Positions 16,587 through 25,682 of a stretch of 64,000 nucleotides of DNA are shown in pieces. Within the stretch, counting starts at the first letter, position 1. Each line of letters opens with the position of its first letter. Origin of the DNA: Actinoallomurus sp963823735 (lineage in GTDB: Bacteria > Actinomycetota > Actinomycetes > Streptosporangiales > Streptosporangiaceae); the NCBI GenBank assembly GCA_963823735.1, contig CAWGMO010000001.1, positions 496,001-560,000 of the forward strand, written 5' to 3'. The position numbers were made by a program, and so were the translations under genes. Under the pieces are notes generated by a model. It made no database searches. It worked only from the letters and a program-made list of their open reading frames with translations, and was not told where the DNA came from.

Positions 16587-17066
16587 TCAGCCGCAGTGGC
16601 CGGTGATGTCGACCTCGCCGAGCCTGGATCCGACCTGGATCCAGGTGAACGCCTCGACACAGCGCCCCGCGGACGAGCCCAGCGTGTTCACCGGTCCCGC
16701 GTACTGGGAGTACGTGCCGTGGTCGTAGTTGGCGCCCTGCTGGGTCCCGTCGGACGGGCTGCACATGGTGTGGTCACCGGTGCCGGCTTCGCAGCGGGTG
16801 AGCCAGACCATCATCTCGTGCGCGCCGCCCGTGGAGTTGGTCGCCTTTGCGCAGTTACGGCCGGTCGCGGAGTTGTAGTAGAGGTACAGCGTTCCGTACC
16901 TCGCCCCGTTGTCGACGTCGGTGGTCGGGGCGCTGTCGACCAGCGTCCCGGTGCACGATGTCGCCGCCGACGCGGGCGCGGCGGTCAGCAGCATGGCCGC
17001 ACTCGCGATCAGGGTCATGCCGGACACCGCGCTTCCGATCCCCCGCAGCATTCCGTGTTTCTTCAT
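16587..17066 (-). CDS. Small secreted SapA-like protein (paralogue 2)
   Basis: A 159-residue exported protein: MKKHGMLRGIGSAV signal peptide, then CTGTLVDSAP, LYLYYNSATGRNCAKATN, an extra Cys pair around LTRCEAGTGDHTMC, TYSQYAGPVNTL and the terminal GHCG. The same domain scheme as paralogues 1 and 3, with two added cysteines in the middle loop. A GGGGGAG Shine-Dalgarno sequence precedes the ATG. Likely a surface or spore-envelope protein. Confidence 0.7.
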   Translation of the reverse strand: MKKHGMLRGIGSAVSGMTLIASAAMLLTAAPASAATSCTGTLVDSAPTTDVDNGARYGTLYLYYNSATGRNCAKATNSTGGAHEMMVWLTRCEAGTGDHTMCSPSDGTQQGANYDHGTYSQYAGPVNTLGSSAGRCVEAFTWIQVGSRLGEVDITGHCG

Positions 17067-17118
17067 GTCACTCCCCCGTTTTCCAGTCAGCCGAAAATGC
17101 CGGCCTGACAGGACCGCG

Positions 17119-17541
17119 TCAGCCGCAGTGGTCCCATACAGGGCTCTCCCAAATGTCCGTCGTCATCCCGCCCCACTTGATGCAGGAGCCGGCGGCGTGA
17201 GCCTTGGCGGCCGCGTAGTAGGCGTAGGAGTCGTCGTCGAAGTAGAAGCCCCGCGGCGACTCGACCTCCAGGATCGCTTCGGTCTCGGTCTTCTTTCCGA
17301 TATTGCTGGTCTTGAGGGTGACGACGCAGTTATCGGAACCGTTCCACATCAGGTAGATCACCGCGCCGGAGATGGCGTGGTGCTCGAGCTCGTGGAAACT
17401 CGACCCGCAGATGCCGGTCGGCGTGTACGGGTTCGTCGCGGCCTGGGCGGGCCCCGCGCCCACGGCTACGGCGGAAGCCGCGATGGCGGTGGCCGTGGCG
17501 ACGGTGCCGAGCACCTGACCGACCCGGAACTTGCGCTTCAT
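17119..17541 (-). CDS. Small secreted SapA-like protein (paralogue 3)
   Basis: A 140-residue exported protein with a signal peptide ending near GPAQAATNPY. The mature domain reads GICGSSFHELEHH, VIYLMWNGSDNCVVTLKT, a Tyr-rich stretch YFDDDSYAYYAAAK, CIKWGG and terminal WDHCG. This is the most SapA-like of the three. It is first of the leftward set and faces the divergent membrane HTH gene across a 320-bp gap. Confidence 0.72.
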   Translation of the reverse strand: MKRKFRVGQVLGTVATATAIAASAVAVGAGPAQAATNPYTPTGICGSSFHELEHHAISGAVIYLMWNGSDNCVVTLKTSNIGKKTETEAILEVESPRGFYFDDDSYAYYAAAKAHAAGSCIKWGGMTTDIWESPVWDHCG

Positions 17542-17861
17542 GTGCTGCTCCCCATTCGGATGTTCGACCGCCCCCGCCGGCGTTCGTCCAGGCAGGTTTC
17601 GGCGGCGTGTCCAACAGCCATGCTGAGGTCTACGCCGATTGACTGGCAGCCCTCCCAGCCCTGGTCAATCAGGGTCTCAGCCAATCAATCAATCTCGTAT
17701 ATACTCGCGCGGGGGATCAACACTTCATGCTTTTCATGCGACCAACGCCCTCGACCAGAGCGGCCGTTCCTGAAAGCAATGCGTCATACGTGTCGCCGCG
17801 TCAACCGGTGCGGCCTTGCCTCGTGACGCATGAGAGTTGTAAGGGACAGGGATAGATCCAG
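17542..17861. promoter_or_regulatory. Divergent promoter region, secreted paralogues and membrane HTH gene
   Basis: 320 bp without a gene. It contains GTCAATCAGG at 17664 and overlapping CCAATCAATCAATC at 17681-17694, directly followed by an AT-rich TCGTATATACTC that could be a -10 region. The repeated AATC units may be an operator for the divergent HTH protein. Confidence 0.4.
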
Positions 17862-19004
17862 ATGGCTCGTCTTCCGCGCCCCGTCGATCCCGACGAAGGA
17901 CCATTGCAGGCTTTCGCGTACGACCTGCGGAAACTGCGAGAGAAGGCGGGTAGTCCGACGTATCGGATCCTTGCCCGCAAGGCCGGCTACAGCCCCGCGA
18001 CCCTGTCCGAGGCCGCACGCGGCCAGCGCCGCCCCAGCCTGGACGTCACCCTGGCGTACGTCGGAGCGTGCGGCGGCGACCCGGACGAATGGCGCCTCCG
18101 CTGGCAGGACCTCACCGAGACGTCACCGGCCGTGACGCCCGCGGAAACGCCCGAGCCCGCCGCCCCCGCGGCACCGCCCAGCGCCCCGACGCCACCGCCC
18201 TCCCCCACGCGTCGGCGCTGGAAGCGCCCCCCGATCCTCGTGGTCGCGGTCGTCCTGGTCGCGGCCGCGACCGGCGCGGTCGCGTTCACCCAGCCGTGGG
18301 CGTCGGACGAGAAACGCCCCGAGGGATGCCCCAGCGCCCACCTGGCGGCGGGCGACTTCAAGGGCCGCACCTACACCTTCACGCGGGTACGCGACGCCGC
18401 CGCACTGTCCGCCCCCGTCACCCGTACGGTGCCCGCCGGCTGCACCGTCGTCTTCAGCGGCTACTGCCTGGGCGACACCGTGACGGACGAGACCTCGAAG
18501 ACCCCGGACGTCCGCTGGTTCATCATGGCCGGAGGCGGAGTGATGTCATCAGGCGTCGTCCACGGCAACCCACCCGCGAACCTCGGCCCGTCCCCCTGCC
18601 CGGGAAGCACCGCCCCGCCGGGCACCATCCACCTGAACGTCCACCGGACCGGCACCGAACTACGGCTCCAGGCCACCGGCGAAGGCCTGAGAATCGTCGG
18701 CTTCACATCCCTCGACACGAGCGAGAAGGGCTCTCACCGCTGGCTCCAGCTGAGCAGCCTGAAGCCGTCGGCCACGTCCGTGTTCGAGACGAGATGGCAA
18801 CCGTCGCCCCCAAGCGACCACCTCACCGTGGCCGCCGTAGCCTGCCTGGGCGGCGACGGCCCCACAATGGTCGCCGACGCGAGAGAGATCCACCCAGGCA
18901 GCCCGCTGCACACCACACGCACGTCACTGTCCGGCGACGCCCTGGACGCCGCCATCCACTCCGCCTGCCAGTACCCGAACAGCTCACTCCTGCCCGGTCA
19001 CTAG
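17862..19004 (+). CDS. Membrane-anchored HTH (XRE-type) regulator with extracytoplasmic domain
   Basis: A 380-residue protein. Residues about 12-85 are an XRE helix-turn-helix (LRKLREKAG, ILARKAGYSPATLSEAARG) typical of actinobacterial proteins with a TWRDAL-like tail, here LRWQDL. A Pro-rich linker leads to one transmembrane helix at about residues 127-147 (ILVVAVVLVAAAT). The remaining 230 residues lie outside and contain six or more cysteines and beta-type segments. This is the architecture of a one-component sensor. It is divergent to the SapA-like genes and is the best candidate for their regulator. Confidence 0.82.
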   Translation: MARLPRPVDPDEGPLQAFAYDLRKLREKAGSPTYRILARKAGYSPATLSEAARGQRRPSLDVTLAYVGACGGDPDEWRLRWQDLTETSPAVTPAETPEPAAPAAPPSAPTPPPSPTRRRWKRPPILVVAVVLVAAATGAVAFTQPWASDEKRPEGCPSAHLAAGDFKGRTYTFTRVRDAAALSAPVTRTVPAGCTVVFSGYCLGDTVTDETSKTPDVRWFIMAGGGVMSSGVVHGNPPANLGPSPCPGSTAPPGTIHLNVHRTGTELRLQATGEGLRIVGFTSLDTSEKGSHRWLQLSSLKPSATSVFETRWQPSPPSDHLTVAAVACLGGDGPTMVADAREIHPGSPLHTTRTSLSGDALDAAIHSACQYPNSSLLPGH

Positions 19005-19107
19005 AGCGGCCGGGCGCTGTCCGGTCGTGCTCCGCGCTGGGGTGGTTCTGGCCGGGGGCGCCGCCGATTTTCACGAGCCACCGCCCGACGGAACAGTCAG
19101 GGCGAAC

Positions 19108-19977
19108 TCAGACCGAGTCCCGTCGCGCGCCTGGACCGCCGGCTGCCTGAGCCAGCCAGTCCAGGGCCGCCGCGCCATGGTCGAGCACCGAGATGTGCCC
19201 GTCGTCCGGATACGCCCGCAACTCCGCCGAGGGACAACGGCGCGCGAGCCACCGACCGTGGGAGTCCGGAACAACCCGGTCCTGACCACCATGCAGCAGC
19301 AGAACCGGCGCACTGATCCGCGCGACGTCGAATCCCCACGGAGCGACGTAGGAAAGATCGTCGTCGATCAGCCCACCCGGCCCACCCTCCACGGCAGGCC
19401 CGACGACCTTCCCGAACCAGGACCACGTCCCCGCGAGCGCGGCATGATCGGCCGGCGCGAACATCTCCGGGTCGTACTCGGCCGACGCCTCCTGCCTCTC
19501 CTTCGCCGCACGCCCCTCGACGGCGGCACGCAGCGAGGCCACCCCGGAGTCGTTCATCCCCGCGAACCAATCCAGCCCGTCAGCCCCGAACGGCGCCAGC
19601 CCGGCCACACTGACAACCCCCAGCACACGCTCCGGCAACAACGCACCGCAGGCAAGCGCATGCGAACCCCCTCCGGAATGCCCCATGACCGCGAACCGCT
19701 CGATCCCCAACGCATCCGCGACACGAGACGAGCAAGCCGCCGCAAACGCCAGATCCCGCCCCGGCCGAGGCGTCGACCCGCCGTATCCGGGCCGGTCGTA
19801 CGACACCCAGCGGATGCCGAGCCGGTCAGCGGCAGGGAACAGAGGCTCGGGAGGCGTACCGATGTTCGGCGTGCCGTGGTGCCAGAGGACGGTCAGCTGA
19901 TCCTCGTCCCCCGCCCCGGTGTCATACACGTGCAGCGCACCGCCGCCGGCCAGGTCCAGATCAGTCTCGATCAGCAT
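19108..19977 (-). CDS. Alpha/beta hydrolase
   Basis: A 289-residue hydrolase with oxyanion loop WHHGTPNIG, nucleophile elbow VMGHSGGGSHAL, acid in HGGQDRVVP and His in DDGHISVLDH, so the triad is complete. The sequence type is common in actinobacteria as esterase or proline-iminopeptidase-like enzymes of unknown substrate. No signal peptide. It stands alone, downstream-convergent with the membrane HTH gene. Confidence 0.88.
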   Translation of the reverse strand: MLIETDLDLAGGGALHVYDTGAGDEDQLTVLWHHGTPNIGTPPEPLFPAADRLGIRWVSYDRPGYGGSTPRPGRDLAFAAACSSRVADALGIERFAVMGHSGGGSHALACGALLPERVLGVVSVAGLAPFGADGLDWFAGMNDSGVASLRAAVEGRAAKERQEASAEYDPEMFAPADHAALAGTWSWFGKVVGPAVEGGPGGLIDDDLSYVAPWGFDVARISAPVLLLHGGQDRVVPDSHGRWLARRCPSAELRAYPDDGHISVLDHGAAALDWLAQAAGGPGARRDSV

Positions 19978-20035
19978 CGTCCCAGCGTATCGGCGGCTCG
20001 CCCGTTATTCAGATCGCCCTACACTCGACAATCCT

Positions 20036-20530
20036 CTAACGCCATGCAGATTGGATGGAATTCGCCAGTCTGGCATGCAAGGAGATCAGAAACTTCCAAA
20101 CGCTTGGCTCCACTACGTCGACACCAGCTTCGTCGACCTCATAAGTGCAGCCAGTGAAAGCACCACCGCTGAGCCGGTAGACCTGGCCGTTCGTCAGACT
20201 GAGAGCGAACAGGCCACATCCACCATCCGAGCCGAAGACACAAATTCCATCATCGAAATATCCAGTCAGGAGGACTGGCTGTTCACCTTCGATTCCTTTG
20301 ACCACATCCACATGGGAGTGAATAAAGAGCCCGCTTTCCACATCAGGCATGGAGAGCGAATCAACCTCTTGATAAAAACTGATCAGCTCGGCCGGCACGC
20401 CGACGACAGGGAGGGCTTCAGCCGCGGCACGGCTACGCCCGGGCGGTGCCGTGCGCAGGCGGTTTTCACCAGGAGGATAACCGAACGCATTTTCAAAGTT
20501 CCTCATGAGCTTCGCGAGGAGGCCCGACAT
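20036..20530 (-). CDS. SUKH/SMI1-KNR4-like protein
   Basis: A protein of about 164 residues; ATG 20530 follows GAGTGAGGAA, an earlier in-frame start at 20572 is possible. The pattern VPAELISFYQEVDSL, then VVKGIEGEQPVLL and FDDGICVFGSDGGCGLFAL, fits the SMI1/KNR4 (SUKH) fold, whose bacterial members are often immunity proteins of polymorphic toxins. The gene is AT-richer than its neighbours. No toxin gene is visible next to it, so it is an orphan here. Confidence 0.6.
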   Translation of the reverse strand: MSGLLAKLMRNFENAFGYPPGENRLRTAPPGRSRAAAEALPVVGVPAELISFYQEVDSLSMPDVESGLFIHSHVDVVKGIEGEQPVLLTGYFDDGICVFGSDGGCGLFALSLTNGQVYRLSGGAFTGCTYEVDEAGVDVVEPSVWKFLISLHARLANSIQSAWR

Positions 20531-20747
20531 TTCCTCACTCCACGTGCTTAGGTTCAGCCCACCAGTAGGCACTGTTCCCCTATCAACGTTTGCGGCAAGC
20601 CCTAGATCTCGGCGGGCGTCGCGTTCGGATTGCCCCCCGAAACCAGCCGACTGATCCGATGATCGCCTAGACCACCGACACCTCCGTCACGGTCGTACCC
20701 GAACTCACCCGCCGAAGCCGAACCATTGAAACGGCATACACGCGTGA

Positions 20748-21041
20748 TTAACGGCACCCGCCGCGTCGGCGGCCACCCCCTCCGCCATCACACCGGCCCT
20801 CACCTGCGAAACTCACCACGAGACAACGGGAACCACCCGCTACTCCTACTACGGCAACTGCGCCGACCACGCGGTGAACATCCACATGGTGCTCGTCTTC
20901 ATCCCACCGGGCAGCGACCTCCCGGACGCCTTCGACGCGGGCGACGCCTGCGTCCCCGCCCAGACCGACTACCTCATGGGCACGACGACGACCCTCTTGA
21001 ACCTGGGCGGCTACGGCGGCAGCGAGACCGGCACCTGCTGA
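20748..21041 (+). pseudogene. Remnant of a small secreted Cys protein
   Basis: An open frame from just after an in-frame TGA gives LTAPAASAATPSAITPALTC, which looks like the end of a signal peptide, then YSYYGNCADHAVNI, GDACVPAQTDYL and a terminal TGTC. Four cysteines and the Cys-stop ending recall the SapA-like set. No start codon is available, so the signal-peptide beginning is lost or frameshifted. Confidence 0.4.
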
Positions 21042-21070
21042 CCGGCTCCCCTTGAGATGAACCCCCCGGT

Positions 21071-21097
21071 CGCTGCCACGACTCGCGCGTGGCAGCG
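21071..21097. terminator. Hairpin between convergent units
   Basis: CGCTGCCACG and its complement form a 10-bp stem with a seven-base loop, placed between the remnant at 20748 and the leftward ABC permease. The 168 bp that follow hold no recognisable gene. Confidence 0.5.
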
Positions 21098-21265
21098 GCC
21101 GTCGGACAGGGACATCCACTCGGGGACGGTGCCGCTTGGCCGATCGATGGCGGACACAGTTCCCGACCGATCATTTCCTCAAGCCCACCGCGCTCTGCCA
21201 TGAATTGGCGAACGACATCAGAGCCCCGCTCCGCCGCGCAGCCCTGTGGCCCTGGGGGCAGCCGC

Positions 21266-22279
21266 TTAGATTCGCCGCATCCGGTACGCGGCGACGGCGA
21301 GGAAGATTACGGCCAGGGCGACGAAGGCGCCGGCTTCGATCAGCTGGAATGTCGGGATGCGGCTGCCGGGCTGATAGTGGAGGAGTGAATTCGTGATGCC
21401 GTGGTCGCGCATGCACCGGTCGAATTGCTTTGGCGTGTCCGACACGATGGACAGGCATTGGGATGGCGCCTGAGTGGGGTGTCCGGTGGCGTCGGCGTAG
21501 GTAGGGGTGCCGAGGATGAACGCGTCCGGGCCGGTGTTCGGGGTCTCGTCCAGGCCTCCTAGTGCGATTTTCGGCGGCAGGTAGTGGGGGCGCAGAGCGT
21601 CTCGTACCAGCAGCCGGGTTCCGGCGAATACGGCCAGGGTCACTGCCATCGCCGGGACGAGGCGCCGCGTCACCGCGCCGACGGCGGTTCCGAGTGCCAA
21701 CGCGCAGATGGTGTAGGCGGCGACGAGCTCCGGTGAGGCTTCGAAGTACGCCGACGTGAACATGTTCACGGTGTCGGGAGGCATCACCGCGTTCCTCGTG
21801 TGAGCCATCTGCTGGGCGGCGGTGCCGAGCGTGATCGCGAGGACCACGGATACCGCGGTGAGCAGTGTCATCTTCGCGGCAAGCCAACGGCGGGGGGTGA
21901 TGTCCTGGGCCCAGGCGAGCAGATGGGTGCGCTGTTCGTACTCCTGGGCGATGAGCGGGGCGCCCCAGAAGGCGGCCACGAAACCTGGCAGGACCATGAC
22001 GAGGGTGAGCTGCCAGTCCGCCATAGGGCCATAGTGAATGAGTCTGAGCACGCAGGCGGAGTTGCCGGCCGGGCAGGGAGAATGGCTGCGGATGGTGCCG
22101 GACGTCGCCCACATCACGGCGGCTTCGACCAGTACGGCCAGCGCTGTGATCGCGACCAGCCAGCGGTGCTGGCGCCAGGTGAGCCAGGTCAGCCCGCGGA
22201 GGCCGCCTCCGCTCCGCGCGATGTTCGGTTCGACGTCGCTGACCGGGCCGCTCGGCGCCGTGCCGGTGATCGACCTCAT
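21266..22279 (-). CDS. ABC transporter permease (ABC-2 type)
   Basis: A 337-residue integral membrane protein with about six predicted helices: WLVAITALAVLVEAAV, LTLVMVLPGFVAAF, LLTAVSVVLAITLG, TICALALGTAVGAV, VTLAVFAGTRLL and ALAVIFLAVAAY. The large outside loop before the last helix is typical of actinobacterial partners of GntR-regulated ABC systems. ATG overlaps the ATPase stop as ATGA. Confidence 0.86.
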   Translation of the reverse strand: MRSITGTAPSGPVSDVEPNIARSGGGLRGLTWLTWRQHRWLVAITALAVLVEAAVMWATSGTIRSHSPCPAGNSACVLRLIHYGPMADWQLTLVMVLPGFVAAFWGAPLIAQEYEQRTHLLAWAQDITPRRWLAAKMTLLTAVSVVLAITLGTAAQQMAHTRNAVMPPDTVNMFTSAYFEASPELVAAYTICALALGTAVGAVTRRLVPAMAVTLAVFAGTRLLVRDALRPHYLPPKIALGGLDETPNTGPDAFILGTPTYADATGHPTQAPSQCLSIVSDTPKQFDRCMRDHGITNSLLHYQPGSRIPTFQLIEAGAFVALAVIFLAVAAYRMRRI

Positions 22280-23211
22280 TCTGTCTCCCTGAGTGTGTCG
22301 CGAGTCGTACGCGCCGCCGGGTCGTCCGAGGGCCGGAGGTAGGCGAGCACCAGCTCCTCCAGGCTCAATGGCCGGGCCATCCAGCGAGGGTCGGCGATCG
22401 CGGGCATGCCCACGCTCATCTCGGGCAGCTCCATCACGAAGCTGGCCTGCCGGTTGGTCCGGCGCTGCTGCACGACCCGGCCCGGACCTGGAGGCATGGC
22501 GGACGGCGGCCCGATGCGTTCGACGTGGACGCGGAGCAACTCGTCGACGTCACCGGCGAGCAGCGCCTCACCGTCCCGGAGCAGCAGCAGATGGTCGATC
22601 GTCCCGGCCAGCTCGGCGACGACATGCGTGGACAGCACCACCGTCATGCCGGTGTCCGCGACGGTGGCGAGGAGTTCGCCGACGACGTCCCGCCGGGCGA
22701 GCGGGTCGAGGTTGGCCATGGGTTCGTCGAGGAGAAGCACAGCGGGCCGGCTGCCGACCGCGATCGCCATGGACACGTGCGCCTGCTGGCCGCCTGAGAG
22801 CCTGCCGCATGGCCGGTCCAGCGGCACATCGAACCGCCGCAGCCACGAGAGCGCCGTTTCCTCGTCCCAGATCAGGTTGGTGTGCCGCCCGAACCTCACC
22901 ATGTCGGCCACGGTGAACCGGCGGTACAACGGCTTCTCCTGCGCGAGCATCGTGACCCTGCCGGCCGGACGCGACGTGATGGCAGGCGACGCGTCTCCGA
23001 CCAGCACCTGTCCCGTCGTCGGCTTGAGCTGCCCCGATATGAGACTCATCAAGGTCGTCTTCCCGGCGCCGTTCGCTCCGACCAGGCCGGTCACGCTGCC
23101 CGGCGGCAAAGCGAACGAACAGTCCCGTAGCGCCCAGTGCCTGCCGTAACGCTTGCCGACGGCGCTGGCGCGTACGATCGCGTCCTGCTCTTCGGCGGCG
23201 TACACGTTCAC
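22276..23211 (-). CDS. ABC transporter ATP-binding protein
   Basis: A 311-residue ATPase: Walker A GANGAGKTT, signature CGRLSGGQQAHVS, Walker B AVLLLDEPMANLDP and H-loop VVLSTHVVAE. GTG 23211 overlaps the GntR stop as GTGA, which argues against longer starts. With the permease it forms an exporter of the YtrB or antibiotic/lipid type, substrate unknown. Confidence 0.93.
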   Translation of the reverse strand: MNVYAAEEQDAIVRASAVGKRYGRHWALRDCSFALPPGSVTGLVGANGAGKTTLMSLISGQLKPTTGQVLVGDASPAITSRPAGRVTMLAQEKPLYRRFTVADMVRFGRHTNLIWDEETALSWLRRFDVPLDRPCGRLSGGQQAHVSMAIAVGSRPAVLLLDEPMANLDPLARRDVVGELLATVADTGMTVVLSTHVVAELAGTIDHLLLLRDGEALLAGDVDELLRVHVERIGPPSAMPPGPGRVVQQRRTNRQASFVMELPEMSVGMPAIADPRWMARPLSLEELVLAYLRPSDDPAARTTRDTLRETE

Positions 23212-23600
23212 GCCACACCCTCCGAGCTCGACCGGCTCAGAACATCGCTCAGCAGGGCCCGCATGTCCTCGTCGTCCAGACCGGAGTCCCGGCCGCTCTC
23301 CACCCACTGCACGAGCCGTACGCGGAGCTTCGCCACCGCCTGCGGATCAGCCGAACCGAGTGTCGCCTTGACGAACGTGCCGGACCCTCGACGAGACTCG
23401 ACCAGCCCCGCCGCCTCCAGCTCCCGATATGCCTTGGAAACCGTGTTGGCGTTCACCACGCAGGAGACCACGACCTCCCGAACGGTGGGAAGCCGATCTC
23501 CCGGGCTCAGCCAGCCCACCCGGAGCGCCTCTCTGACCTGCTGCACGAGCTGCACGTACGCCGGGACGCCTCCGGCGCGTTCGATACGAAACTGGATCAC
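23208..23600 (-). CDS. GntR-family regulator, YtrA subfamily
   Basis: A 130-residue regulator with a winged-helix domain (PAYVQLVQQVREALRVGWL, LPTVREVVVSCVVNANTVSKAYRELEAAGLV) and only a short helical C-terminus, the hallmark of the YtrA subfamily that represses its own ABC operon. GTG 23600 starts the operon; the 143-bp gap upstream should carry its operator and the divergent promoter of the next gene. Confidence 0.93.
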   Translation of the reverse strand: MIQFRIERAGGVPAYVQLVQQVREALRVGWLSPGDRLPTVREVVVSCVVNANTVSKAYRELEAAGLVESRRGSGTFVKATLGSADPQAVAKLRVRLVQWVESGRDSGLDDEDMRALLSDVLSRSSSEGVA

Positions 23601-23743
23601 AGTCCACCCCGCAATTGACTCATAATCCTAGGAAACTACCACGCATATCCGGGCGCAGGGAGGTGTGATCACAGATCACCGATGAGTTCGCCCGGCACGC
23701 CGAGTCGTACACAACACAATGAACTCCGACGGAAAGGACTCCA

Positions 23744-24547
23744 ATGACCGAGCTGAACGCGGAACGTGCCCGGCAGGCGATCGTCGAACACACCCGGCGG
23801 CTGGCGGAGTCAGCGGTCGCGGCCGGGCCTGACGCCGCCGTACCGACAGCCTCCGAGTGGACCATCGCCGACCTGGTCGCGCACGTGGGCCAGACCCAGC
23901 ACTGGGTCGCGGAGATCATCGAGCGGCGCATCACCGACCCCGCACAGCTGCCCTCGGAGATGGCCGTACTCCCCGCCGACCCCCGCGAGTGGCAGGCGTG
24001 GCTGTCGGAGTCCGCGCGGCGGGTCGCTAGCGCGTGCTCCGATGACGCGCTCGACGCGCCGGTGTTCAACCCCGCGGGGGACGAACGGCCCGGGACGCGA
24101 TTCTGGATGTCCAGCATGCTCAACGAGGCGGTCGTCCACGGCGCTGACGCGGCCGGCGCGGCGGACCGGACGGCCGGCATCGACGCCGACATCGCGGCCG
24201 CGCTCATCGGCAACCACCTCGCGATGCTCACCTCCCCCACGTGGGCGATGCAGCGGTCCGAGTCCGCCCGCGCCATCCGGGGCACCGGGCAGACCCTGCA
24301 GTGGCTGGCCACCGACACCGCGGACGACACGGGCGCCTGGTTCGTCGAACGGCGGCCTGACGGGGCGGCGTGGAAGCCCGGAACCCGGCAGGCCGATGTG
24401 ACGGTGAGCGGCCCGGCACGATCGCTGCTGCTGACCTTGACCCGACGCCTGCCTCTCACCGGCCGCGAAGCCACCGGCATCAGCGTCGACGGCGACACCG
24501 GCCTCGCCCAGCACTGGCTCGACAACACCGCCCATTTCAGCGGCTGA
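23744..24547 (+). CDS. Maleylpyruvate isomerase family mycothiol-dependent protein
   Basis: A 267-residue protein. The N-terminal DinB-like/MDMPI helix bundle starts LNAERARQAIVEHTRRL, has EWTIADLVAHVGQTQHWV, and carries the metal His in NEAVVHGADAA; a C-terminal SCP2-like domain includes ADVTVSGPARSLLL. Such proteins use mycothiol, the actinobacterial thiol. Specific reaction unknown. The stop codon is followed, in the same frame, by a ClpB fragment. Confidence 0.86.
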   Translation: MTELNAERARQAIVEHTRRLAESAVAAGPDAAVPTASEWTIADLVAHVGQTQHWVAEIIERRITDPAQLPSEMAVLPADPREWQAWLSESARRVASACSDDALDAPVFNPAGDERPGTRFWMSSMLNEAVVHGADAAGAADRTAGIDADIAAALIGNHLAMLTSPTWAMQRSESARAIRGTGQTLQWLATDTADDTGAWFVERRPDGAAWKPGTRQADVTVSGPARSLLLTLTRRLPLTGREATGISVDGDTGLAQHWLDNTAHFSG

Positions 24548-25612
24548 CCGGTCCGCGACGGGTCGGCGTCCCTGCTGCGCGAGGTCGTCACCGAGGACGA
24601 GATCGCCGCGATCGTCTCGCGCTGGACCGGCATCCCTGTCAGCCGCCTCAAGGAAGGCGAACGGGAGAAGCTGCTGCGGCTCGAACAGATCCTGCATGAG
24701 CGGGTCATCGGCCAGGACGAGGCCGTACGGCTCGTCTCCGACGCGATCATCCGCGCCCGTTCGGGGATCAAGGACCCGCGCCGGCCGATCGGCTCCTTCG
24801 TGTTCCTCGGCCCCACCGGCGTGGGCAAGACGGAGCTGGCCAAGGCACTCGCCGAGGCACTGTTCGACACCGAGGACAACATGGTGCGCCTCGACATGAG
24901 CGAGTACCAGGAGAGGCACACGGTCAGCCGTCTCGTCGGCGCGCCGCCGGGCTACATCGGCTATGAGGAAGGCGGCCAGCTCACGGAGGCGGTCCGCCGC
25001 AAGCCGTATTCCGTGGTGCTGTTCGACGAGATCGAGAAGGCACACCCCGACGTGTTCAACACGCTGCTGCAGGTGCTCGACGACGGCCGCCTCACCGACG
25101 CGCAGGGTCGTACGGCCGACTTCCGCAACACGATTCTGATCATGACGTCCAACATCGGCTCTGACCTGCTGCTGGAGGGCATGACGACCGAGGGTGAGAT
25201 CAAGCCGGACGTACGGGACGGGGTCCTGCGTGCGCTGCAGGCACATTTCCGGCCTGAGTTCCTCAACCGGGTGGACGACATCGTGCTGTTCAAGTCACTG
25301 ACGCAAGCCGAGCTCGAACACGTCGTGGACCTGATGTTCAACGACCTGCGTGAACGCCTGGCCGAGCGCCGCATGACGCTGGAGGTCAGTCCGGAGGCGC
25401 GGGCGCTCATCGCTCGCGAGGGCTACGACCCGGTGTACGGTGCCCGGCCGCTGCGCCGCTTCATCGCCCGTGAGGTGGAGACTCGCATCGGACGTGTACT
25501 TCTCACCGACGAGATCCAGGACGGCGCGGTCATCCGGGTCACGGTGGAGAACGACCGGCTCGTCGTCCAGCACGAGAACCCGCCGCAGGAGCCGGAGACC
25601 ACCGCGGCGTGA
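24548..25612 (+). pseudogene. clpB: 5'-truncated ClpB: second AAA+ module only
   Basis: In frame directly after the TGA at 24545, the sequence runs SLLREVVTEDEIAAIVSRW and TGIPVSRLKEGEREKLLRLE, then GPTGVGKTELA (Walker A), VVLFDEIEKAHPD (Walker B), LIMTSNIGS and the C-terminal D2 small domain ending ETTAA. Full ClpB is about 860 residues; here the N-domain, first AAA+ domain and most of the middle coiled coil are missing. No good start exists before GTG 24800, inside the D2 domain. It is therefore a deletion remnant, although the D2 motifs remain intact. Confidence 0.83.
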
Positions 25613-25634
25613 TCCACGCCTTGCGTCACGCGAA

Positions 25635-25660
25635 CCCGCGGAGCCGTTCGGCTCCGCGGG
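25635..25660. terminator. Bidirectional terminator between clpB remnant and formaldehyde dehydrogenase
   Basis: An 11-bp GC-rich stem (CCCGCGGAGCC and complement) with loop GTTC, placed in the 70-bp gap between two convergent genes. Confidence 0.75.
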
Positions 25661-25682
25661 CGTCTCAGCGCGGTGCTGCGGG

